DNA of 64,000 nt from Ewingella sp. CoE-038-23 (lineage in GTDB: Bacteria; Pseudomonadota; Gammaproteobacteria; Enterobacterales; Enterobacteriaceae), in contig NZ_JAZHOH010000001.1 in the NCBI RefSeq assembly GCF_040419245.1, positions 2,542,001 through 2,606,000 on the forward strand, read 5' to 3'. Positions 19,112 to 30,143 of the stretch are shown in pieces (position 1 is the stretch's first letter; every line of letters starts with the position of its first letter). Made by a program: the position numbers and the translations under genes. A model generated the notes under the pieces. That model was not told where the DNA came from and did not search any database. It saw nothing but the letters and a program-made list of their open reading frames with translations.

Positions 19112-19591
19112 TTAGATGCGACGAGCCTGCCAATACACCTTTCGCCAATAAACATTATTTAGCGATGATCGCGTCACACCCTGACTGGTGGAGGCGTGAA
19201 TAAACTGGTCGCCGGTGTCGTAGATGCCGACGTGCAGGCCGTTTTCACCACTGCCTGTTTTGAAGAACACCAAATCTCCCGGCATCAGTTCGTCTCGGGA
19301 GACTTTAGTGCCAATTTCAGTTTGCGCGCTGGTGGTGCGAGGTAACACCATGCCGAAGCGATCGCGGAAAGTGCGGAAGACAAATCCAGAACAGTCGACG
19401 CCGCTAGGTTGCAGGCCGCCGTAGCGATAAGGCGCGCCCCGCCACTGGCTGAGCTGATCGTTGAGCTGCGCCACCACGGCAATGGAGTCGGATAACTTGC
19501 CGCTCGGCGGCGGCGCGTGGCTACTACAACCATTGAGTACCAGAACAGCTAATACCAGCAGAGAATACAAGGTTCCGGTGGTCCAACGCAT
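19112..19591 (-). CDS. nlpC: NlpC/P60 family lipoprotein, probable peptidoglycan endopeptidase
   Basis: Outer-membrane-type lipoprotein of 159 residues with an NlpC/P60 cysteine peptidase domain. The lipobox LNGC is at residues 19-22. The catalytic Cys67 is in DCSGF, His120 in LHVGIY and His132 in FIHAST, the expected Cys-His-His set. It would cut peptidoglycan stem peptides in the periplasm; the exact bond is not known from sequence. The start is ATG 19591 because AAGGAAGGA lies just upstream and the signal peptide begins there; the frame upstream to 19621 has no ATG. It follows arnF by 167 bases with no clear terminator between them, so some read-through from arn is possible. Confidence 0.94.
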   Translation of the reverse strand: MRWTTGTLYSLLVLAVLVLNGCSSHAPPPSGKLSDSIAVVAQLNDQLSQWRGAPYRYGGLQPSGVDCSGFVFRTFRDRFGMVLPRTTSAQTEIGTKVSRDELMPGDLVFFKTGSGENGLHVGIYDTGDQFIHASTSQGVTRSSLNNVYWRKVYWQARRI

Positions 19592-19758
19592 GGCAGTCCT
19601 TCCTTTCGGGATGACGGTCAAACGATATCAACAGGCAGAACGGTCCCTGTCAGATGTCGCCTTGCTCTAAGAGCAGGTTATTAGAGGATAAAAAGAATCT
19701 AACGCTATTTTATCCGTCATCCAATCGAAAATCGCAAATTCATTGGAATTTATCGCTT

Positions 19759-20166
19759 TCAGTGTGGCTGCTCGCTCGGCTTGCTGTGGATTAACCAGAC
19801 GCCAAACATCACCAGTATCCCGCCGCAGGTTTTCAATAAATGGACGTTTTCATTGAACCAGGGCAGCGTTACCGCAGCCAAATAGACCAACGCATAGCTT
19901 AGGCTGAGCAAGGTATAGGCGCGGTGCAACGGTAAAATTCGCAGCGCGAAGAACCAGCAGAGCATGGAAAAGGCATAACACATGATGCCAATTGTCACCG
20001 CCGCCAGTGCCGTCAGGTTATTGAAAATAAAAGAAAGTCGCAGCTCTGACAGTGAGAACAACGGGATTTGCACCATTCCCCACTTCAATAAGAGTTGGGC
20101 GAGCGTCACCAGCAGCAGGCTGCCGACGCCCCAGCTGTATCCACGCTTGGTATCTGCCCGGGTCAT
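19759..20166 (-). CDS. arnF: Undecaprenyl phosphate-Ara4N flippase subunit ArnF
   Basis: Small EamA/SMR-like inner membrane protein, 135 residues, four hydrophobic segments. With ArnE it is thought to flip undecaprenyl phosphate-4-amino-4-deoxy-L-arabinose to the periplasmic face. [22 protein letters not shown] in the third/fourth segment region is typical of ArnF (only [15 protein letters not shown] need be noted). It is the last gene of the arn operon; its ATG overlaps the arnE stop as ATGA. Confidence 0.94.
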   Translation of the reverse strand: MTRADTKRGYSWGVGSLLLVTLAQLLLKWGMVQIPLFSLSELRLSFIFNNLTALAAVTIGIMCYAFSMLCWFFALRILPLHRAYTLLSLSYALVYLAAVTLPWFNENVHLLKTCGGILVMFGVWLIHSKPSEQPH

Positions 20167-20495
20167 GCGTTAATACTCATTAAGGCTATCCCCAGCATGA
20201 TGAACCCGACGCCCAACCAGTGGCGGCGGTCAACATGCTCTTTGAAAATCCAGCGCGCGCACAGGGTGATCAGCACGAAATTCAGGCTTAACATGGGATA
20301 AGCAATGCTGAGAGGAATTTGTTGCAGCACGCGCAGCCAGAACAACATGGCCAAGCCGAGTAAGGCAATAGCCAAGATGAACCAGCGTATGGCAGGTTTG
20401 AAGGAGTCGCCGCCGACCTGTGCCGCCTGCTTCTGACAAAGCTGCCCGGCACAGGTCAGTATGCTGACCACTAAGACGAAGAAGTAACCAGTCAT
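20163..20495 (-). CDS. arnE: Undecaprenyl phosphate-Ara4N flippase subunit ArnE
   Basis: Inner membrane protein of the small multidrug resistance fold, 110 residues, four hydrophobic segments. It pairs with ArnF as the putative flippase of the arn pathway. The run [17 protein letters not shown] near residue 58 and the C-terminal GVGFIMLGI fit the family. It overlaps arnT upstream and arnF downstream by four bases each (ATGA), so the three are probably translationally coupled. Confidence 0.94.
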   Translation of the reverse strand: MTGYFFVLVVSILTCAGQLCQKQAAQVGGDSFKPAIRWFILAIALLGLAMLFWLRVLQQIPLSIAYPMLSLNFVLITLCARWIFKEHVDRRHWLGVGFIMLGIALMSINA

Positions 20496-22162
20496 GGCAA
20501 CTTACGGTAGAAGAGTAAGGCCAGACGATTCATCTGCACTCGCTGGTCGGCCTGCGGCAATTCAGACGTCGTGCTGATTTTGCTGTCGAGTTTGATCACC
20601 ACTGAGACATCCCCCTGCTGGCGAGCCGCTTGCAGCCACGCCGGGAAGTTTGCAGCACTGATGTAATGCCCTTCCGCGTCGGGATAGCCCAGGCCGTATT
20701 CCACTTCGCCCTTCTCGTCATACATCAGAATGTCGCTGCGCTTGAGGGTCCAGGCCAGGCCTGTCGCCACGCCAACGTTATCCGCCAGAACATAACGGCT
20801 ATGCTGAAGTAAGGCAAGATTGGTATCCATAAAGGCCTGTGGCTGCTTGGAATCCACCACTTTTTGCGGGATCGCCTGTCCCACTAGCAGCGCCAACACC
20901 ACCGGGCAAACGGCGGCCCAGTACCAGCGGTCACGCAGCGAGGTCAGGCTCAGCGCCCCGGCCAAAGCCCAAGGCACAAAGCACAGAATGCCGATGGCAA
21001 CGCGCGAGTGCTCTTCTGGCGTATACACCGGTTTGATGTGCAGAGGCGTCAGGCCGGAAATCGCCACCACGGCCAACACGGTGATAACACCAAAAATTAT
21101 GTTAATAATGCCGTTGGCTTTTAGCGCACGCAGCCTGCCGGAGAGGCGGATCTGCTCAAGGTGATCGGCCATCAGCAGCGCCAGCGGCGCAAAGCACGGC
21201 AGGATGTATGTCGGCAATTTGCCTTTCGCCACGCTGAAGAAGATCAGTGGCATCAAGGCCCAGCTTAGCAGGAAGAACAGCTCCGGGCGCATCACGCGTT
21301 TGGTCCAGCCGCTGATTAATGCCCCCGGCAGCAGCCCCATCCAAGGTAAAGCCCCTAAGAACAGCACCGGAATGTAGTACCAGAACGGCGCTTTATGCTG
21401 GGCATTCTGCTCGGCGAAGCGCTGAATATGTTCCACCCAGAAGAAGTAGTTCCAGTAGTCAGGCTCGCGCAGAGCAATCGCCAGCACCCATGGCAGGCTT
21501 AGCACTAGCGCACTCAGTACCGCCAGCGGCCCCCAGCCAAACAGGGTTTTGAAGCGTTGTTCACGAACAATGATCGGCAGTACGGCAATAACCGGCAGCG
21601 CCAGCGCCAGAAAACCTTTGGTCATAAAGCCCATACCGCAGGCCAAACCGAGGGCGATCCAGCTGCCGACTTTTTGCTTAGTGGTGACGGCCTGCATACA
21701 GAAGTAGCTGGCAACCATCGCGGCGGTCATCCACAAGGTGATCATCGGGTCGAGAACGCTGTAGGTTCCGATGCTGAACACCAGTGTGAAAGAGAGATAA
21801 ATCAGGGCAGCAATGCATGCCTTCTGGCGGTTACGCCACATCAGCATCGCCAGCCAGCCAATCAGCAAGGTGCTGAGCAGCGTACAAAAGACCGAGCCGA
21901 AACGTACGGCAAAATTGGTTTCGCCGAAGATCATCTGGCTAATATTGTTGAACCAATAGCCCGCCACCGGCTTTTCGAAATAGCGTAATCCCAACAGATG
22001 AGGAACCACCCAATCGCCGCGCTGCAACATTTCGCGGCTGATTTCGGCATAGCGCGTTTCATCAGGCTGCCACAGTAAACGAGTATTCAGAGGCACTAAA
22101 TAGACCAGCGCGAAGAACACTAACAGTACGGTGCTCCACACACCTTTGTACGCTTTGGACAT
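20492..22162 (-). CDS. arnT: Lipid A Ara4N transferase ArnT
   Basis: Integral membrane glycosyltransferase (GT-C, GT83) that moves L-Ara4N from undecaprenyl phosphate to lipid A phosphates at the periplasmic face. It lowers the negative charge and gives resistance to polymyxin and cationic peptides. It has 556 residues (550 in E. coli). The first periplasmic loop has the [12 protein letters not shown] motif with its essential acidic residues near 38-49. About twelve membrane segments follow, then a soluble C-terminal domain from about 430. The ATG at 22162 overlaps the arnD stop by one base (TGATG); the frame continues upstream into arnD. Confidence 0.95.
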   Translation of the reverse strand: MSKAYKGVWSTVLLVFFALVYLVPLNTRLLWQPDETRYAEISREMLQRGDWVVPHLLGLRYFEKPVAGYWFNNISQMIFGETNFAVRFGSVFCTLLSTLLIGWLAMLMWRNRQKACIAALIYLSFTLVFSIGTYSVLDPMITLWMTAAMVASYFCMQAVTTKQKVGSWIALGLACGMGFMTKGFLALALPVIAVLPIIVREQRFKTLFGWGPLAVLSALVLSLPWVLAIALREPDYWNYFFWVEHIQRFAEQNAQHKAPFWYYIPVLFLGALPWMGLLPGALISGWTKRVMRPELFFLLSWALMPLIFFSVAKGKLPTYILPCFAPLALLMADHLEQIRLSGRLRALKANGIINIIFGVITVLAVVAISGLTPLHIKPVYTPEEHSRVAIGILCFVPWALAGALSLTSLRDRWYWAAVCPVVLALLVGQAIPQKVVDSKQPQAFMDTNLALLQHSRYVLADNVGVATGLAWTLKRSDILMYDEKGEVEYGLGYPDAEGHYISAANFPAWLQAARQQGDVSVVIKLDSKISTTSELPQADQRVQMNRLALLFYRKLP

Positions 22163-23061
22163 CAGGAAAGACCTTCTTTCTGGCAACCTAACCACCCTTC
22201 CCGTCCTGGGAAGGTTGAACGAACGACGCGGCCCACCGGCAAGGTGCTCAGGTCAGCGGGCAGTAACTCGCCCATGGCGCAGAACTGAATGCCTTCTTGC
22301 GCAGCGCGCGTCAGTAAATCGTCAAACATGTCTGCTAGCGACATCCCTTCCACTTCGGCGTGGATGGTGTACACCGGCACGCCATCGTCTTGCTTAATGG
22401 CGTTCAGAATAAAATCATTAAAGGTCGCGGTGGTCACCTCACTGCCGATCACTTCGTCATACGTCGGTAAAGTGACAGGTATTTGCACCGTGCCCGTTTG
22501 GCCGTTTTCCAATAAGGGCAGGAAGGGAAACTTACCCCGACAGTCGCTGTTGTAGCGAAAACCAAAGGTCTGTTTCACATCAATAACCCGTTGGTCAGCG
22601 CGCCAGCCCGCCACCGCAGAGCAATCAACCGGGCGTCCGATGCTGCGCTGCAAAGCATCAAGGCCGAGGCGAATTTGCTTCTCCAGCTGTGGCTTTGACC
22701 ATTTGCCGACTTTCGCCTGCCACCCTTGGTGATCCCACGCGTGCAGCCCCACTTCGTGGCCCTGCTCGGCAGTCTGTTTCATCAATGGCGCGAAATCGCG
22801 ATAGATTTGCTTACCCGGCCACGCCGTGCCCGCCAGCAAAATATCCAGTCCGTAAAGGGAAGCGGCATTGGAGCGCAGCATTTTCCACAGAAAGCGCGGA
22901 CGCAAAAGGCGCCATAAATGACGCCCCATATTGTCCGGACCTACGCTAAAGAAGAAGCTGGCAGTAACATTGTGCTTCGCAAGAACTCGCAGTAACTGAG
23001 GGACACCCTTTCGGGTGCCGCTCCAGGTATCGACATCAATTCGTAATCCGACTTTTTTCAT
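22162..23061 (-). CDS. arnD: 4-deoxy-4-formamido-L-arabinose-phosphoundecaprenol deformylase ArnD
   Basis: NodB-type polysaccharide deacetylase fold, 299 residues. It removes the formyl group from undecaprenyl phosphate-4-formamido-arabinose to give the Ara4N donor. The N-terminal GLRIDVDTW (6-14) supplies the catalytic and metal-binding aspartates, and [11 protein letters not shown] near residue 105 supplies the metal histidines. It ends at 22162, overlapping arnT, and begins 12 bases after the arnA stop with AAGG before the ATG. Confidence 0.95.
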   Translation of the reverse strand: MKKVGLRIDVDTWSGTRKGVPQLLRVLAKHNVTASFFFSVGPDNMGRHLWRLLRPRFLWKMLRSNAASLYGLDILLAGTAWPGKQIYRDFAPLMKQTAEQGHEVGLHAWDHQGWQAKVGKWSKPQLEKQIRLGLDALQRSIGRPVDCSAVAGWRADQRVIDVKQTFGFRYNSDCRGKFPFLPLLENGQTGTVQIPVTLPTYDEVIGSEVTTATFNDFILNAIKQDDGVPVYTIHAEVEGMSLADMFDDLLTRAAQEGIQFCAMGELLPADLSTLPVGRVVRSTFPGREGWLGCQKEGLS

Positions 23062-23073
23062 GCAGCCTTACCG

Positions 23074-25056
23074 TTATGCCTGATTGTTGTCTGGATTAAC
23101 CGAACGCAGGAAGAAATCGAGGGTTTTTTCGACGGTTTTATCCATCGCGATTTCAGGGGTCCAGCCCAGCAAACGCTTGGCATTCTTGATGCTAGGCGTG
23201 CGGTGCTCAACGTCCTGATAACCTTTGCCGTAGTAAGTGCTGCTTTCCACGGATTTGAAACCGGCAAACGGCGGGAACTGGTCACGCAGTGGGTGAGCTT
23301 CAAAGCTACGCAGCAGCATCTCGGCCAACTCGCGAATACTGGCTTCGTTAGTTGGGTTACCGATGTTGATGATTTGGCCATCACAGCGATCTTCTTTGTT
23401 CTCAACGATGCGGAACAGAGCCTCGATACCGTCAGTGATGTCGGTAAAGGTACGTTTTTGCTCGCCACCGTCAACCAGCTTGATGGGAGAACCTTCAACC
23501 AGGTTGAGGATCAGCTGAGTAATGGCGCGTGAGCTGCCGATACGGGCTGCATCCAGGTTGTCCAGACGCGGACCCATCCAGTTAAATGGACGGAACAGGG
23601 TGAAGCGCAGCCCCTCTTTCACGCCGTAAGCCCAGATAACGCGGTCCAGCAGCTGCTTAGACACCGAGTAGATCCAGCGCTGTTTGTTGATTGGGCCAAC
23701 AATCAGGCGAGAAGTATCTTCGTCGAACTCTTTATCGTCACACATGCCATACACTTCAGAAGTGGATGGGAAGATGATGCGTTTTTTGTATTTCACGCAG
23801 TCACGAACGATTTTCAGGTTCTCTTCGAAGTCCAGTTCGAACACGCGCAGTGGGTTACGGGTGTATTCGATTGGCGTTGCGATCGCCACCAGCGGCAGGA
23901 TCACGTCACACTTCTTGATGTGATACTCGATCCACTCGGAGTGAATGCTGATATCGCCTTCAACGAAGTGGAAGTGCGGGTTATCCATGAAGCGGCTCAC
24001 GGCATCAGAGCTGATGTCCAGACCGAAAATTTCATAGTTATCTTCGCGCAGCAGGCGCTCGCTCAGGTGGTTACCGATGAAGCCGTTAACCCCTAAGATC
24101 AGCACGCGAGTACGGCGTTTCATCACAGCCGTTGGCAGCGAGCTGAGTTTAACGTCAGGCATGATGCCCAGTTCCAGCGCCAGGCGAGAACCTTGAACGT
24201 AGAGACCGGATTCACTCTGGCCCGCCAGAATTTCCAGCGCGCCTTCGCCACAAGCCACTACCAGCGGATCGCTGGACAGCACGGTGCCCGGCTGTTTGTC
24301 GTGGGCGGTGGCCAGCGGACGTGAACGCCAGATAGTCATTTTACGCTGACCGAGGTAGGTGAAAGCACCCGGGTAAGGTTCGGTCACGGCGCGGATCAGG
24401 TTATTGATTTCAGTCGCAGATTTGTGCCAGTGGATCTCACCGTCAGCGGCGGTACGGCGGCCGAAGTAGCTCGCTTGAGACTCATCTTGCGGGGTCAGCG
24501 TCACGTTGCCCTGCTTGATTTTTGGCAGGACGTCGGTCAACAGCACTTTTGCCGCGTCACGCACTTTGGCGTGCAGCGTCAGCGCGATATCGTCGCTGCT
24601 GATTGGCACAGCAAGCTGGCCCACGATGTCACCCGCGTCAGGGCGTTTAACCATCTTATGCAGGGTCACGCCTGTCTCGCTTTCGCCTTTCAGCAGCGCC
24701 CAGTTAACCGGCGCGCGGCCACGGTAGCGAGGCAGCAGAGAGCCGTGCAGGTTGAAACCGCCCAGCGGTGCCAGCGACAGCACTTCTTCGCTGAGCATGT
24801 TGCGGTAGTAGAAGGAGAAAATCACGTCGGGCTGCAATTCACGGATACGATCAACCCACAGAGGGTGATTCACATCTTCCGGTGCATAAACCGGCAGGTT
24901 CAAACCCGCGCCCACGCGGGCTACGGAAGAGAAAAAGTTATTTTCGTCTGGCGAATCAGTATGAGTAAATACTGCTTGTACGTCATAACCCGCGTCAACT
25001 AAGGCCTGAAGCCCCACGCAACCAATATCATGGTAGGCAAATACAATCGCTTTCAT
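23074..25056 (-). CDS. arnA: Bifunctional UDP-Ara4N formyltransferase / UDP-glucuronate oxidative decarboxylase ArnA
   Basis: Fusion enzyme of 660 residues carrying out two steps of Ara4N synthesis in the cytoplasm. The N-terminal formyltransferase (1 to about 304) shows the catalytic set Asn102, His104 ([13 protein letters not shown]) and Asp140. The C-terminal short-chain dehydrogenase (from about 315) has the NAD-binding [10 protein letters not shown] and the YSVSKQ Tyr/Lys pair, and decarboxylates UDP-glucuronate. Its length equals E. coli ArnA. The ATG at 25056 overlaps the arnC stop (TAATG). Confidence 0.97.
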   Translation of the reverse strand: MKAIVFAYHDIGCVGLQALVDAGYDVQAVFTHTDSPDENNFFSSVARVGAGLNLPVYAPEDVNHPLWVDRIRELQPDVIFSFYYRNMLSEEVLSLAPLGGFNLHGSLLPRYRGRAPVNWALLKGESETGVTLHKMVKRPDAGDIVGQLAVPISSDDIALTLHAKVRDAAKVLLTDVLPKIKQGNVTLTPQDESQASYFGRRTAADGEIHWHKSATEINNLIRAVTEPYPGAFTYLGQRKMTIWRSRPLATAHDKQPGTVLSSDPLVVACGEGALEILAGQSESGLYVQGSRLALELGIMPDVKLSSLPTAVMKRRTRVLILGVNGFIGNHLSERLLREDNYEIFGLDISSDAVSRFMDNPHFHFVEGDISIHSEWIEYHIKKCDVILPLVAIATPIEYTRNPLRVFELDFEENLKIVRDCVKYKKRIIFPSTSEVYGMCDDKEFDEDTSRLIVGPINKQRWIYSVSKQLLDRVIWAYGVKEGLRFTLFRPFNWMGPRLDNLDAARIGSSRAITQLILNLVEGSPIKLVDGGEQKRTFTDITDGIEALFRIVENKEDRCDGQIINIGNPTNEASIRELAEMLLRSFEAHPLRDQFPPFAGFKSVESSTYYGKGYQDVEHRTPSIKNAKRLLGWTPEIAMDKTVEKTLDFFLRSVNPDNNQA

Positions 25057-26036
25057 TACTCTTCTTCCTGGCTGTTTTCGTCAGAACGTATTCCAACGAC
25101 TTTTTGAACAAAATAACGGGGACGCGCACGAACATCGTTGTAGATACGCCCGATGTATTCACCGAGTAATCCCATACCCACGAACTGTGCACCAATAAAC
25201 ATAAATAAGACGGCAAAGAGCGTGAAGACGCCTTCAGCGGCCCAAACTGGACCATGAATCAAACGCATGAGGATCAGGAAGACCGCCAGCACGAATCCAA
25301 ACAGCGCGATGGCGCTGCCCACAACACTGAGCATACGCAACGGTGTGGTGGTCAAACAGGTGATTAGGTCGTACATCAGGTTGATGAGTTTCATCAGGCT
25401 GTACTTAGAATCGCCGAATTCGCGTTCTGAGTGCTGCACCGGAATTTCCACCGTTTTGCGCGCAAAGGTATTGGCCAAAATAGGAATAAAGGTGCTGCGC
25501 TCGTGGCAGTGCAACATGGCTTCGATGATGTGACGGCGGTAAGCACGCAGCATACAGCCGTAGTCACCCATAGATTTGCCGGTGGCGCGTTGGATCATCA
25601 TGTTGATGAGCTTTGAGGCGGACTTGCGGAACCAGGAGTCTCGGCGATTAGCACGCACGGTACCCACCACGTCATAACCTTCTTCGGCTTTGGCCACCAG
25701 ACGCGGGATCTCTTCCGGCGGGTTCTGTAAGTCAGCGTCCAGAGTGATAACCAAATCGCCCGATACATGGCTAAAACCGGCCATGATCGCTGAGTGCTGG
25801 CCGTAGTTACGGTTAAGCAGCACCGCAACGACGCAGTTTTCAGGGACTTCAGCCGCTTCGGTCAGCATTTCAGCTGAACGGTCGCTGCTGCCATCATCGA
25901 TTAAAATGATTTCATATTTTTGAGTCAGTTGGCGGCACGCTGCTTGGGTACGCGACAGCAATGCTGGAAGACTCTCTTCTTCGTTATAGACCGGAATAAC
26001 GATCGAAACTTTACGAATGGGTTCAAATTGCGCCAC
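25056..26036 (-). CDS. arnC: Undecaprenyl-phosphate 4-deoxy-4-formamido-L-arabinose transferase ArnC
   Basis: GT2 family glycosyltransferase that loads the formylated sugar onto undecaprenyl phosphate. It has 326 residues. The nucleotide-sugar site starts with [15 protein letters not shown] (about 9-23) and the metal-binding [12 protein letters not shown] is near 100. Two membrane segments lie at about 235-260 and 270-295, with the [23 protein letters not shown] tail ([18 protein letters not shown]). The start codon is GTG, overlapping the arnB TAG stop by one base. Confidence 0.95.
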   Translation of the reverse strand: MAQFEPIRKVSIVIPVYNEEESLPALLSRTQAACRQLTQKYEIILIDDGSSDRSAEMLTEAAEVPENCVVAVLLNRNYGQHSAIMAGFSHVSGDLVITLDADLQNPPEEIPRLVAKAEEGYDVVGTVRANRRDSWFRKSASKLINMMIQRATGKSMGDYGCMLRAYRRHIIEAMLHCHERSTFIPILANTFARKTVEIPVQHSEREFGDSKYSLMKLINLMYDLITCLTTTPLRMLSVVGSAIALFGFVLAVFLILMRLIHGPVWAAEGVFTLFAVLFMFIGAQFVGMGLLGEYIGRIYNDVRARPRYFVQKVVGIRSDENSQEEE

Positions 26037-27178
26037 TACTGCTTCTCCAGAAGTGAAAAAAGGGCTGCAACAACGCGATCAACATCGCTGTCCTGCATAT
26101 CGGGGAACAGAGGCAAGCTGCACAGGCGCTCGGTGTTCCATTCAGTATTCGGCAGGCTAAGTTCTGGATAACGCTCGCGATAATACTTTTGCGTGTGGGC
26201 CGCACGGAAATGTAGTCCGGTGCCGATACCCTTGGCTTTTAAACGCTCCATCAACTGGTCGCGGCTAAAGCCCAAACGATCGGTGTCGACGCGGATCATA
26301 AACAGGTGCCAGGCGTGCAGGTGCGGGTAGTCAGGGGATTTCATAGGGATGAACGGTGAACCCTGCAGCTTCTCTAAATAGAGATTCGCCAGCTCGGTGC
26401 GTCGGGCATTGATCTCAGGCAGACGGCGCAGTTGCACCACGGCAATCGCGGCCTGAATGTCAGAAAGATTGTATTTGAAGCCCGGCTCAATCACTTCGGC
26501 CTGCGGCTTACGCCCCTGCACCTCACGATCAAAGGCATCGACCACCAGACCATGGAACTTAAGCGCGCGCACTTTGGCTGCCAGCTCGTCGTCGTCAGTG
26601 GCCACTAAACCACCCTCGGCGCAGGTCATGTTTTTAATGGCGTGGAAAGAGAAAATGGCCGTGCCCTGCGAGCCCACCCAGCGATCGCGATAACGCGTGC
26701 CTGCCGCGTGCGCTGCATCTTCTACAATGGCGATGCCGTGCTGTTTAGCCAGAGCGTAAATAGGGTCGAGATCCAACGGGGCGCCCGCGTAATGCACAGG
26801 AATAATCGCTTTGGTGCGTGGGGTAATTGCCGCCGCGACGTCGTCTGCGTTGATCATTAACGTATCAGGGTCAACGTCAATCATAACCGGCTCTGCACCA
26901 AGCAGAACAATCATGTTCAGGGTCGAAACCCAAGTTTGAGAAGGGGTGATGACTTCATCGCCAGGGCCAATGCCCAAGGCCATCAGGGTGACGTGCATCC
27001 CCCCCGTTGCCGATGCGACGGCGATAGCATGTTTACATCCGAAGGTCGCCGCAAAATCCTGTTCGAGCTGGTTCGCCTGTGGCCCGGTGGTGATCCAACC
27101 AGAGCGCAGAACCTGACTCACAGCCTCAATTTCTTCCTCACCCATTGACGGGCGAGAGAAAGGCAAAAAATTTTCCAT
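26036..27178 (-). CDS. arnB: UDP-Ara4O aminotransferase ArnB
   Basis: PLP-dependent DegT/DnrJ/EryC1-type aminotransferase, 380 residues. It converts UDP-4-keto-arabinose to UDP-4-amino-4-deoxy-L-arabinose using glutamate. The PLP-binding lysine is Lys182 in [14 protein letters not shown], and EDAAHAAG near 153 holds the cofactor aspartate. It is the first gene of arnBCADTEF, all transcribed leftward with one- to four-base overlaps apart from a 12-base gap before arnD. A PmrA box lies 112 bases upstream. Confidence 0.96.
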   Translation of the reverse strand: MENFLPFSRPSMGEEEIEAVSQVLRSGWITTGPQANQLEQDFAATFGCKHAIAVASATGGMHVTLMALGIGPGDEVITPSQTWVSTLNMIVLLGAEPVMIDVDPDTLMINADDVAAAITPRTKAIIPVHYAGAPLDLDPIYALAKQHGIAIVEDAAHAAGTRYRDRWVGSQGTAIFSFHAIKNMTCAEGGLVATDDDELAAKVRALKFHGLVVDAFDREVQGRKPQAEVIEPGFKYNLSDIQAAIAVVQLRRLPEINARRTELANLYLEKLQGSPFIPMKSPDYPHLHAWHLFMIRVDTDRLGFSRDQLMERLKAKGIGTGLHFRAAHTQKYYRERYPELSLPNTEWNTERLCSLPLFPDMQDSDVDRVVAALFSLLEKQ

Positions 27179-27545
27179 GACACTATCCCAATCCCAAAGA
27201 GGTAATAACTCAGTTCAGACTCTAAAGCGGTTTGATTTAACAATAATTAAACGCCGAGCCGAAATAATCGGAAACATTGCCAGCACAAGCTTAATTTAAC
27301 CTTAAGGCGCGTCAAGTTATCTGTAAAGAAAATAGGAAAAATGTGAATCAACCGATATATTCGATAATGAATAGAGTAATTATTTCAGTCACATAGCGGG
27401 AATTATTAAGAATTCTGAAAATTAAATACGCTATTTCTTAAGACTCAGCAGGGAAAATTATTGTTAGCCCGCGATCTATTATTGGAGAGCGATAATATTG
27501 TAAACAAGCATTACTTAAATAATAAGTTTGTCATATTAAGATGAA
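27179..27545. other. AT-rich regulatory region between btuD and arnB
   Basis: A 367-base gap. It carries the PmrA box and so the arn promoter. The part from about 27340 to 27545 is very AT-rich, downstream of btuD, and I see neither a gene nor a clear hairpin terminator in it. Confidence 0.5.
27290..27306 (-). promoter_or_regulatory. PmrA (BasR) box of the arn operon
   Basis: The sequence CTTAAT-TTAAC-CTTAAG is two half-sites fitting YTTAAK with a five-base spacer, the arrangement recognised by PmrA/BasR. It lies 112 bases upstream of arnB, an established PmrA target in Salmonella, E. coli and Yersinia. The match is complete by eye; binding is inferred. Confidence 0.75.
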
Positions 27546-28313
27546 TTAATGTGCAATAACGGCAGGGACCGCGCTCAGCCAGCGCTGATTTCCAACGTTA
27601 TGCATTTGAAAATCCACGCTAAATACTTCAGAAAGCCTTTGAGGCTGCATAATGTCTGTACATTCTCCTGACGCCACCACCTGCCCCGCTTTCATCAGCC
27701 AAACCCGGCGGGCATGGTGCAAGCTATGGTTGAGGTCATGGTCGCTCAGAATGGCAATTCTGCCACTGGCGCAATAGTGATCGATAAGGCCGTCCAGTGC
27801 TTGCTGTTGAGCCACATCAAGGCTATTGGTCGGCTCATCCAACAATAAGAGTTGGCTTTGCGGATTGAGCGTCGGCCAGACCTGTAACAAAGTCGCCGCC
27901 AGCCTGACCCGCTGCCATTCACCGCCAGAAAGCCGTGTTACCGCGCGCTGGAGCTTATCATCTAAATGCAACTCGCGGGTTAAAAGCGTGATAGTGCCTT
28001 CGACCAATTTAGCCTCGGCCATGGCGGGCTGATGCAGGGACAAATACTGGAACACCGGCATCATGGATATCGGTGCAGACTGCTGACACAGATACCCTCT
28101 CCGCCTTGCCAATTCTGCCCCGGACAGGGTATCTAAAGGTTTTCCTGAAAGGCTGACGCTCCCTGCTCCCTGCAGCAAGCCCGCCATGCGGGCCAACAGG
28201 CTGCTTTTCCCCGCGCCGTTCGGCCCGATAATGTGGACGCGGCTTCCCGCCTCCACTTGAGTGGAAAAAGCCCGCAGCCGCTCGGCTACGCTCAGGTTAT
28301 TGCATTCCAGCAT
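27546..28313 (-). CDS. btuD: Vitamin B12 ABC transporter ATP-binding protein BtuD
   Basis: ATPase of the BtuCD-F cobalamin importer, 255 residues. Walker [10 protein letters not shown] is at 30-38, the signature LSGGEWQRV near 128 and Walker B LLLLDEPTNSLD near 155, then the switch histidine in LSDHDLNHSLHHA. Last gene of btuC-btuE-btuD, starting 19 bases after btuE. Confidence 0.95.
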   Translation of the reverse strand: MLECNNLSVAERLRAFSTQVEAGSRVHIIGPNGAGKSSLLARMAGLLQGAGSVSLSGKPLDTLSGAELARRRGYLCQQSAPISMMPVFQYLSLHQPAMAEAKLVEGTITLLTRELHLDDKLQRAVTRLSGGEWQRVRLAATLLQVWPTLNPQSQLLLLDEPTNSLDVAQQQALDGLIDHYCASGRIAILSDHDLNHSLHHARRVWLMKAGQVVASGECTDIMQPQRLSEVFSVDFQMHNVGNQRWLSAVPAVIAH

Positions 28314-28332
28314 CAGCGTTTCGGCCCCAAAG

Positions 28333-28884
28333 TTACTTGGCTAATGCTTGTTTAACGGCGTCAACCAGATGGGCATCTTCTGGCGTCATGTCTGGCGCGA
28401 AACGCTGGATAACCGTGCCATCGCGGCCAATCAAGAATTTTTCGAAGTTCCAGAGAATGTTGCCTGGCTGCGCCGGGGCGCGACCTTTGCTGGTCATACG
28501 CGCCAAGAACTCGCTACCCTCTGGCTCTACGGCCTTCGGCTGGGCAGAGATCAAAGCCTTATACAGCGGGTGACGGTTCTCGCCATTCACCTCAAGCTTG
28601 CTGAACATCGGGAATTTCACGCCAAACTGGGTGGTACAGAAGCTGTGGATCTCTTCTTCCGTGCCCGGCTCTTGCGCGCCAAACTCATTACACGGGAAGC
28701 CTAAGACTGCAAAACCTTGATCGTGGAACTCTTCATACAGCTTTTCCAGTCCCTCATACTGCTTGGTCAGGCCGCACTCGGAGGCCACATTCACCACCAG
28801 CAGCACGGAGCCTTTAAACTCGCCCAGGGTGGTTTTTTCGCCATTAATTTTCTTCAGTTCAACGTCAAATATTGCATTACTCAT
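28333..28884 (-). CDS. btuE: Thioredoxin/glutathione peroxidase BtuE
   Basis: Thiol peroxidase of the glutathione peroxidase family, 183 residues. The peroxidatic Cys37 is in ASECGLT, Gln71 and the Trp in NILWNFEKF complete the active site, and Cys65 is in FPCNEFG. It reduces hydroperoxides; the E. coli enzyme prefers thioredoxin. Despite its place in the btu operon it is not needed for B12 transport in E. coli. Confidence 0.95.
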   Translation of the reverse strand: MSNAIFDVELKKINGEKTTLGEFKGSVLLVVNVASECGLTKQYEGLEKLYEEFHDQGFAVLGFPCNEFGAQEPGTEEEIHSFCTTQFGVKFPMFSKLEVNGENRHPLYKALISAQPKAVEPEGSEFLARMTSKGRAPAQPGNILWNFEKFLIGRDGTVIQRFAPDMTPEDAHLVDAVKQALAK

Positions 28885-28945
28885 GATTATTTCCCGTTAT
28901 GATTTGCAGGTTTAGTGACTCGTTTTTGAAATCTATTCGGTTTTC

Positions 28946-29986
28946 TCAGCCAGATCTAAGCAGTAGCCAGATAAACAGCGGCGCACCCAGCGTGGCGGTA
29001 ACAACGCCAATTGGCAGTTCGGTCGAATAAAGTGCGATGCGCGCCAGCACGTCGGCGAGCAGCAGCACGCTGCTCCCGGCTAAGGCGCAAGCAGGTAATA
29101 AATGTTTTTGATCGGTGATGCCACACAGCCGCAATATATGAGGGATAACCAAGCCAACAAAGCCAATCACCCCGGCCAGCGCGACGCTCAGCCCCACCAC
29201 CCAGCCGACGGCGAGCACCAGCAGGTTGCGCCACACGGCGACGGGTAAGCCTAATTGCTGCGCCTGCGCTAAGCCTAGCGACAGCAGATTCAGCGATTTA
29301 CCTTGGGCACTCATCCATATCAGAGCAGGAAGTAACATCAGCCCCAGCCAATATTGCCGCCAGTCTACCCCGCCGAAGCCGCCCATCATCCAGTACATCA
29401 ACTGGCGTAAATCCAGATTACTGCTGAAGTAGACCGACCAGGTCATCACGGCGCTGCACACGATGCCAATAGCAATGCCAACCAACAGCAAACGGGCATT
29501 TGCTAACAGCCGTTTGCTGGCGAAATAGAGCAGGATGAAGGTGGTGATCAGCGCCCCGGCGATGGCGGCCAGGCTTAAAATCCAAACGGGAGTTAACCCA
29601 TTGCCCAGCATCACGCACAGCACCAGCGCCACGCCTGCGCCGTTGGCAACGCCCAGCAAGCCTGGCTCGGCCAGCGGGTTTTCAAACAGCGCCTGCATCA
29701 CCGCCCCGGCTACCGCCAGCGCACTTCCGACCAGAATCACTGCCAGCGCGCGAGGTAAACGCAGTTGCCAGACAAACAGCTGGTTTTGAGCATCAAACCA
29801 TTCACTCGGCCAAAGCCACTTCTCACCGGCGCACAGGCTGAAAATAAACACCAGCAGCAGAAAGCCCCCAAGCCCTCCTAGCCGCGCATAGGCGTAGCGA
29901 CGCTGTTGGGACTCAAGCTGGCGAAAGGTGGGATTGTGGTTTAGCAAAGAGACATTATCCTGAGGCGATACACGGCACTCGGCCAT
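28946..29986 (-). CDS. btuC: Vitamin B12 ABC transporter permease BtuC
   Basis: Inner membrane permease of the FecCD family, about ten membrane segments. Conserved runs are [20 protein letters not shown] near residue 75, [18 protein letters not shown] (here [15 protein letters not shown]) and the coupling region [13 protein letters not shown] near 265. Translation from ATG 29986 gives 346 residues, some 20 more than the E. coli protein. No good Shine-Dalgarno precedes that ATG, and a TTG at about 29947, 10 bases after AGGA, would give a more usual length, so the start is uncertain. In E. coli ihfA is directly upstream; here the ddc-dat block separates them. Confidence 0.93.
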   Translation of the reverse strand: MAECRVSPQDNVSLLNHNPTFRQLESQQRRYAYARLGGLGGFLLLVFIFSLCAGEKWLWPSEWFDAQNQLFVWQLRLPRALAVILVGSALAVAGAVMQALFENPLAEPGLLGVANGAGVALVLCVMLGNGLTPVWILSLAAIAGALITTFILLYFASKRLLANARLLLVGIAIGIVCSAVMTWSVYFSSNLDLRQLMYWMMGGFGGVDWRQYWLGLMLLPALIWMSAQGKSLNLLSLGLAQAQQLGLPVAVWRNLLVLAVGWVVGLSVALAGVIGFVGLVIPHILRLCGITDQKHLLPACALAGSSVLLLADVLARIALYSTELPIGVVTATLGAPLFIWLLLRSG

Positions 29987-30081
29987 CAATAAGTGAAAGC
30001 TATCCTACCGATATTAGTCGCTTAGCTCTATAGCCGCCTGCACGACGGCCTATGCTTTTTCTTTAGCAGATAAAAACCAAT

Positions 30082-30116
30082 AAAAAAGCCGATAACTTAA
30101 TCAGGTTATCGGCTTT
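30082..30116 (-). terminator. Terminator of ddc
   Basis: A twelve-base stem, aaagccgataac (30085-30096) with gttatcggcttt (30105-30116), and an eight-base loop. On the minus strand it is followed by TTTTTTA. It lies 28 bases beyond the ddc stop. Confidence 0.88.
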
Positions 30117-30143
30117 AATGGCGATTCGCTCAGAGTGTGCGAA

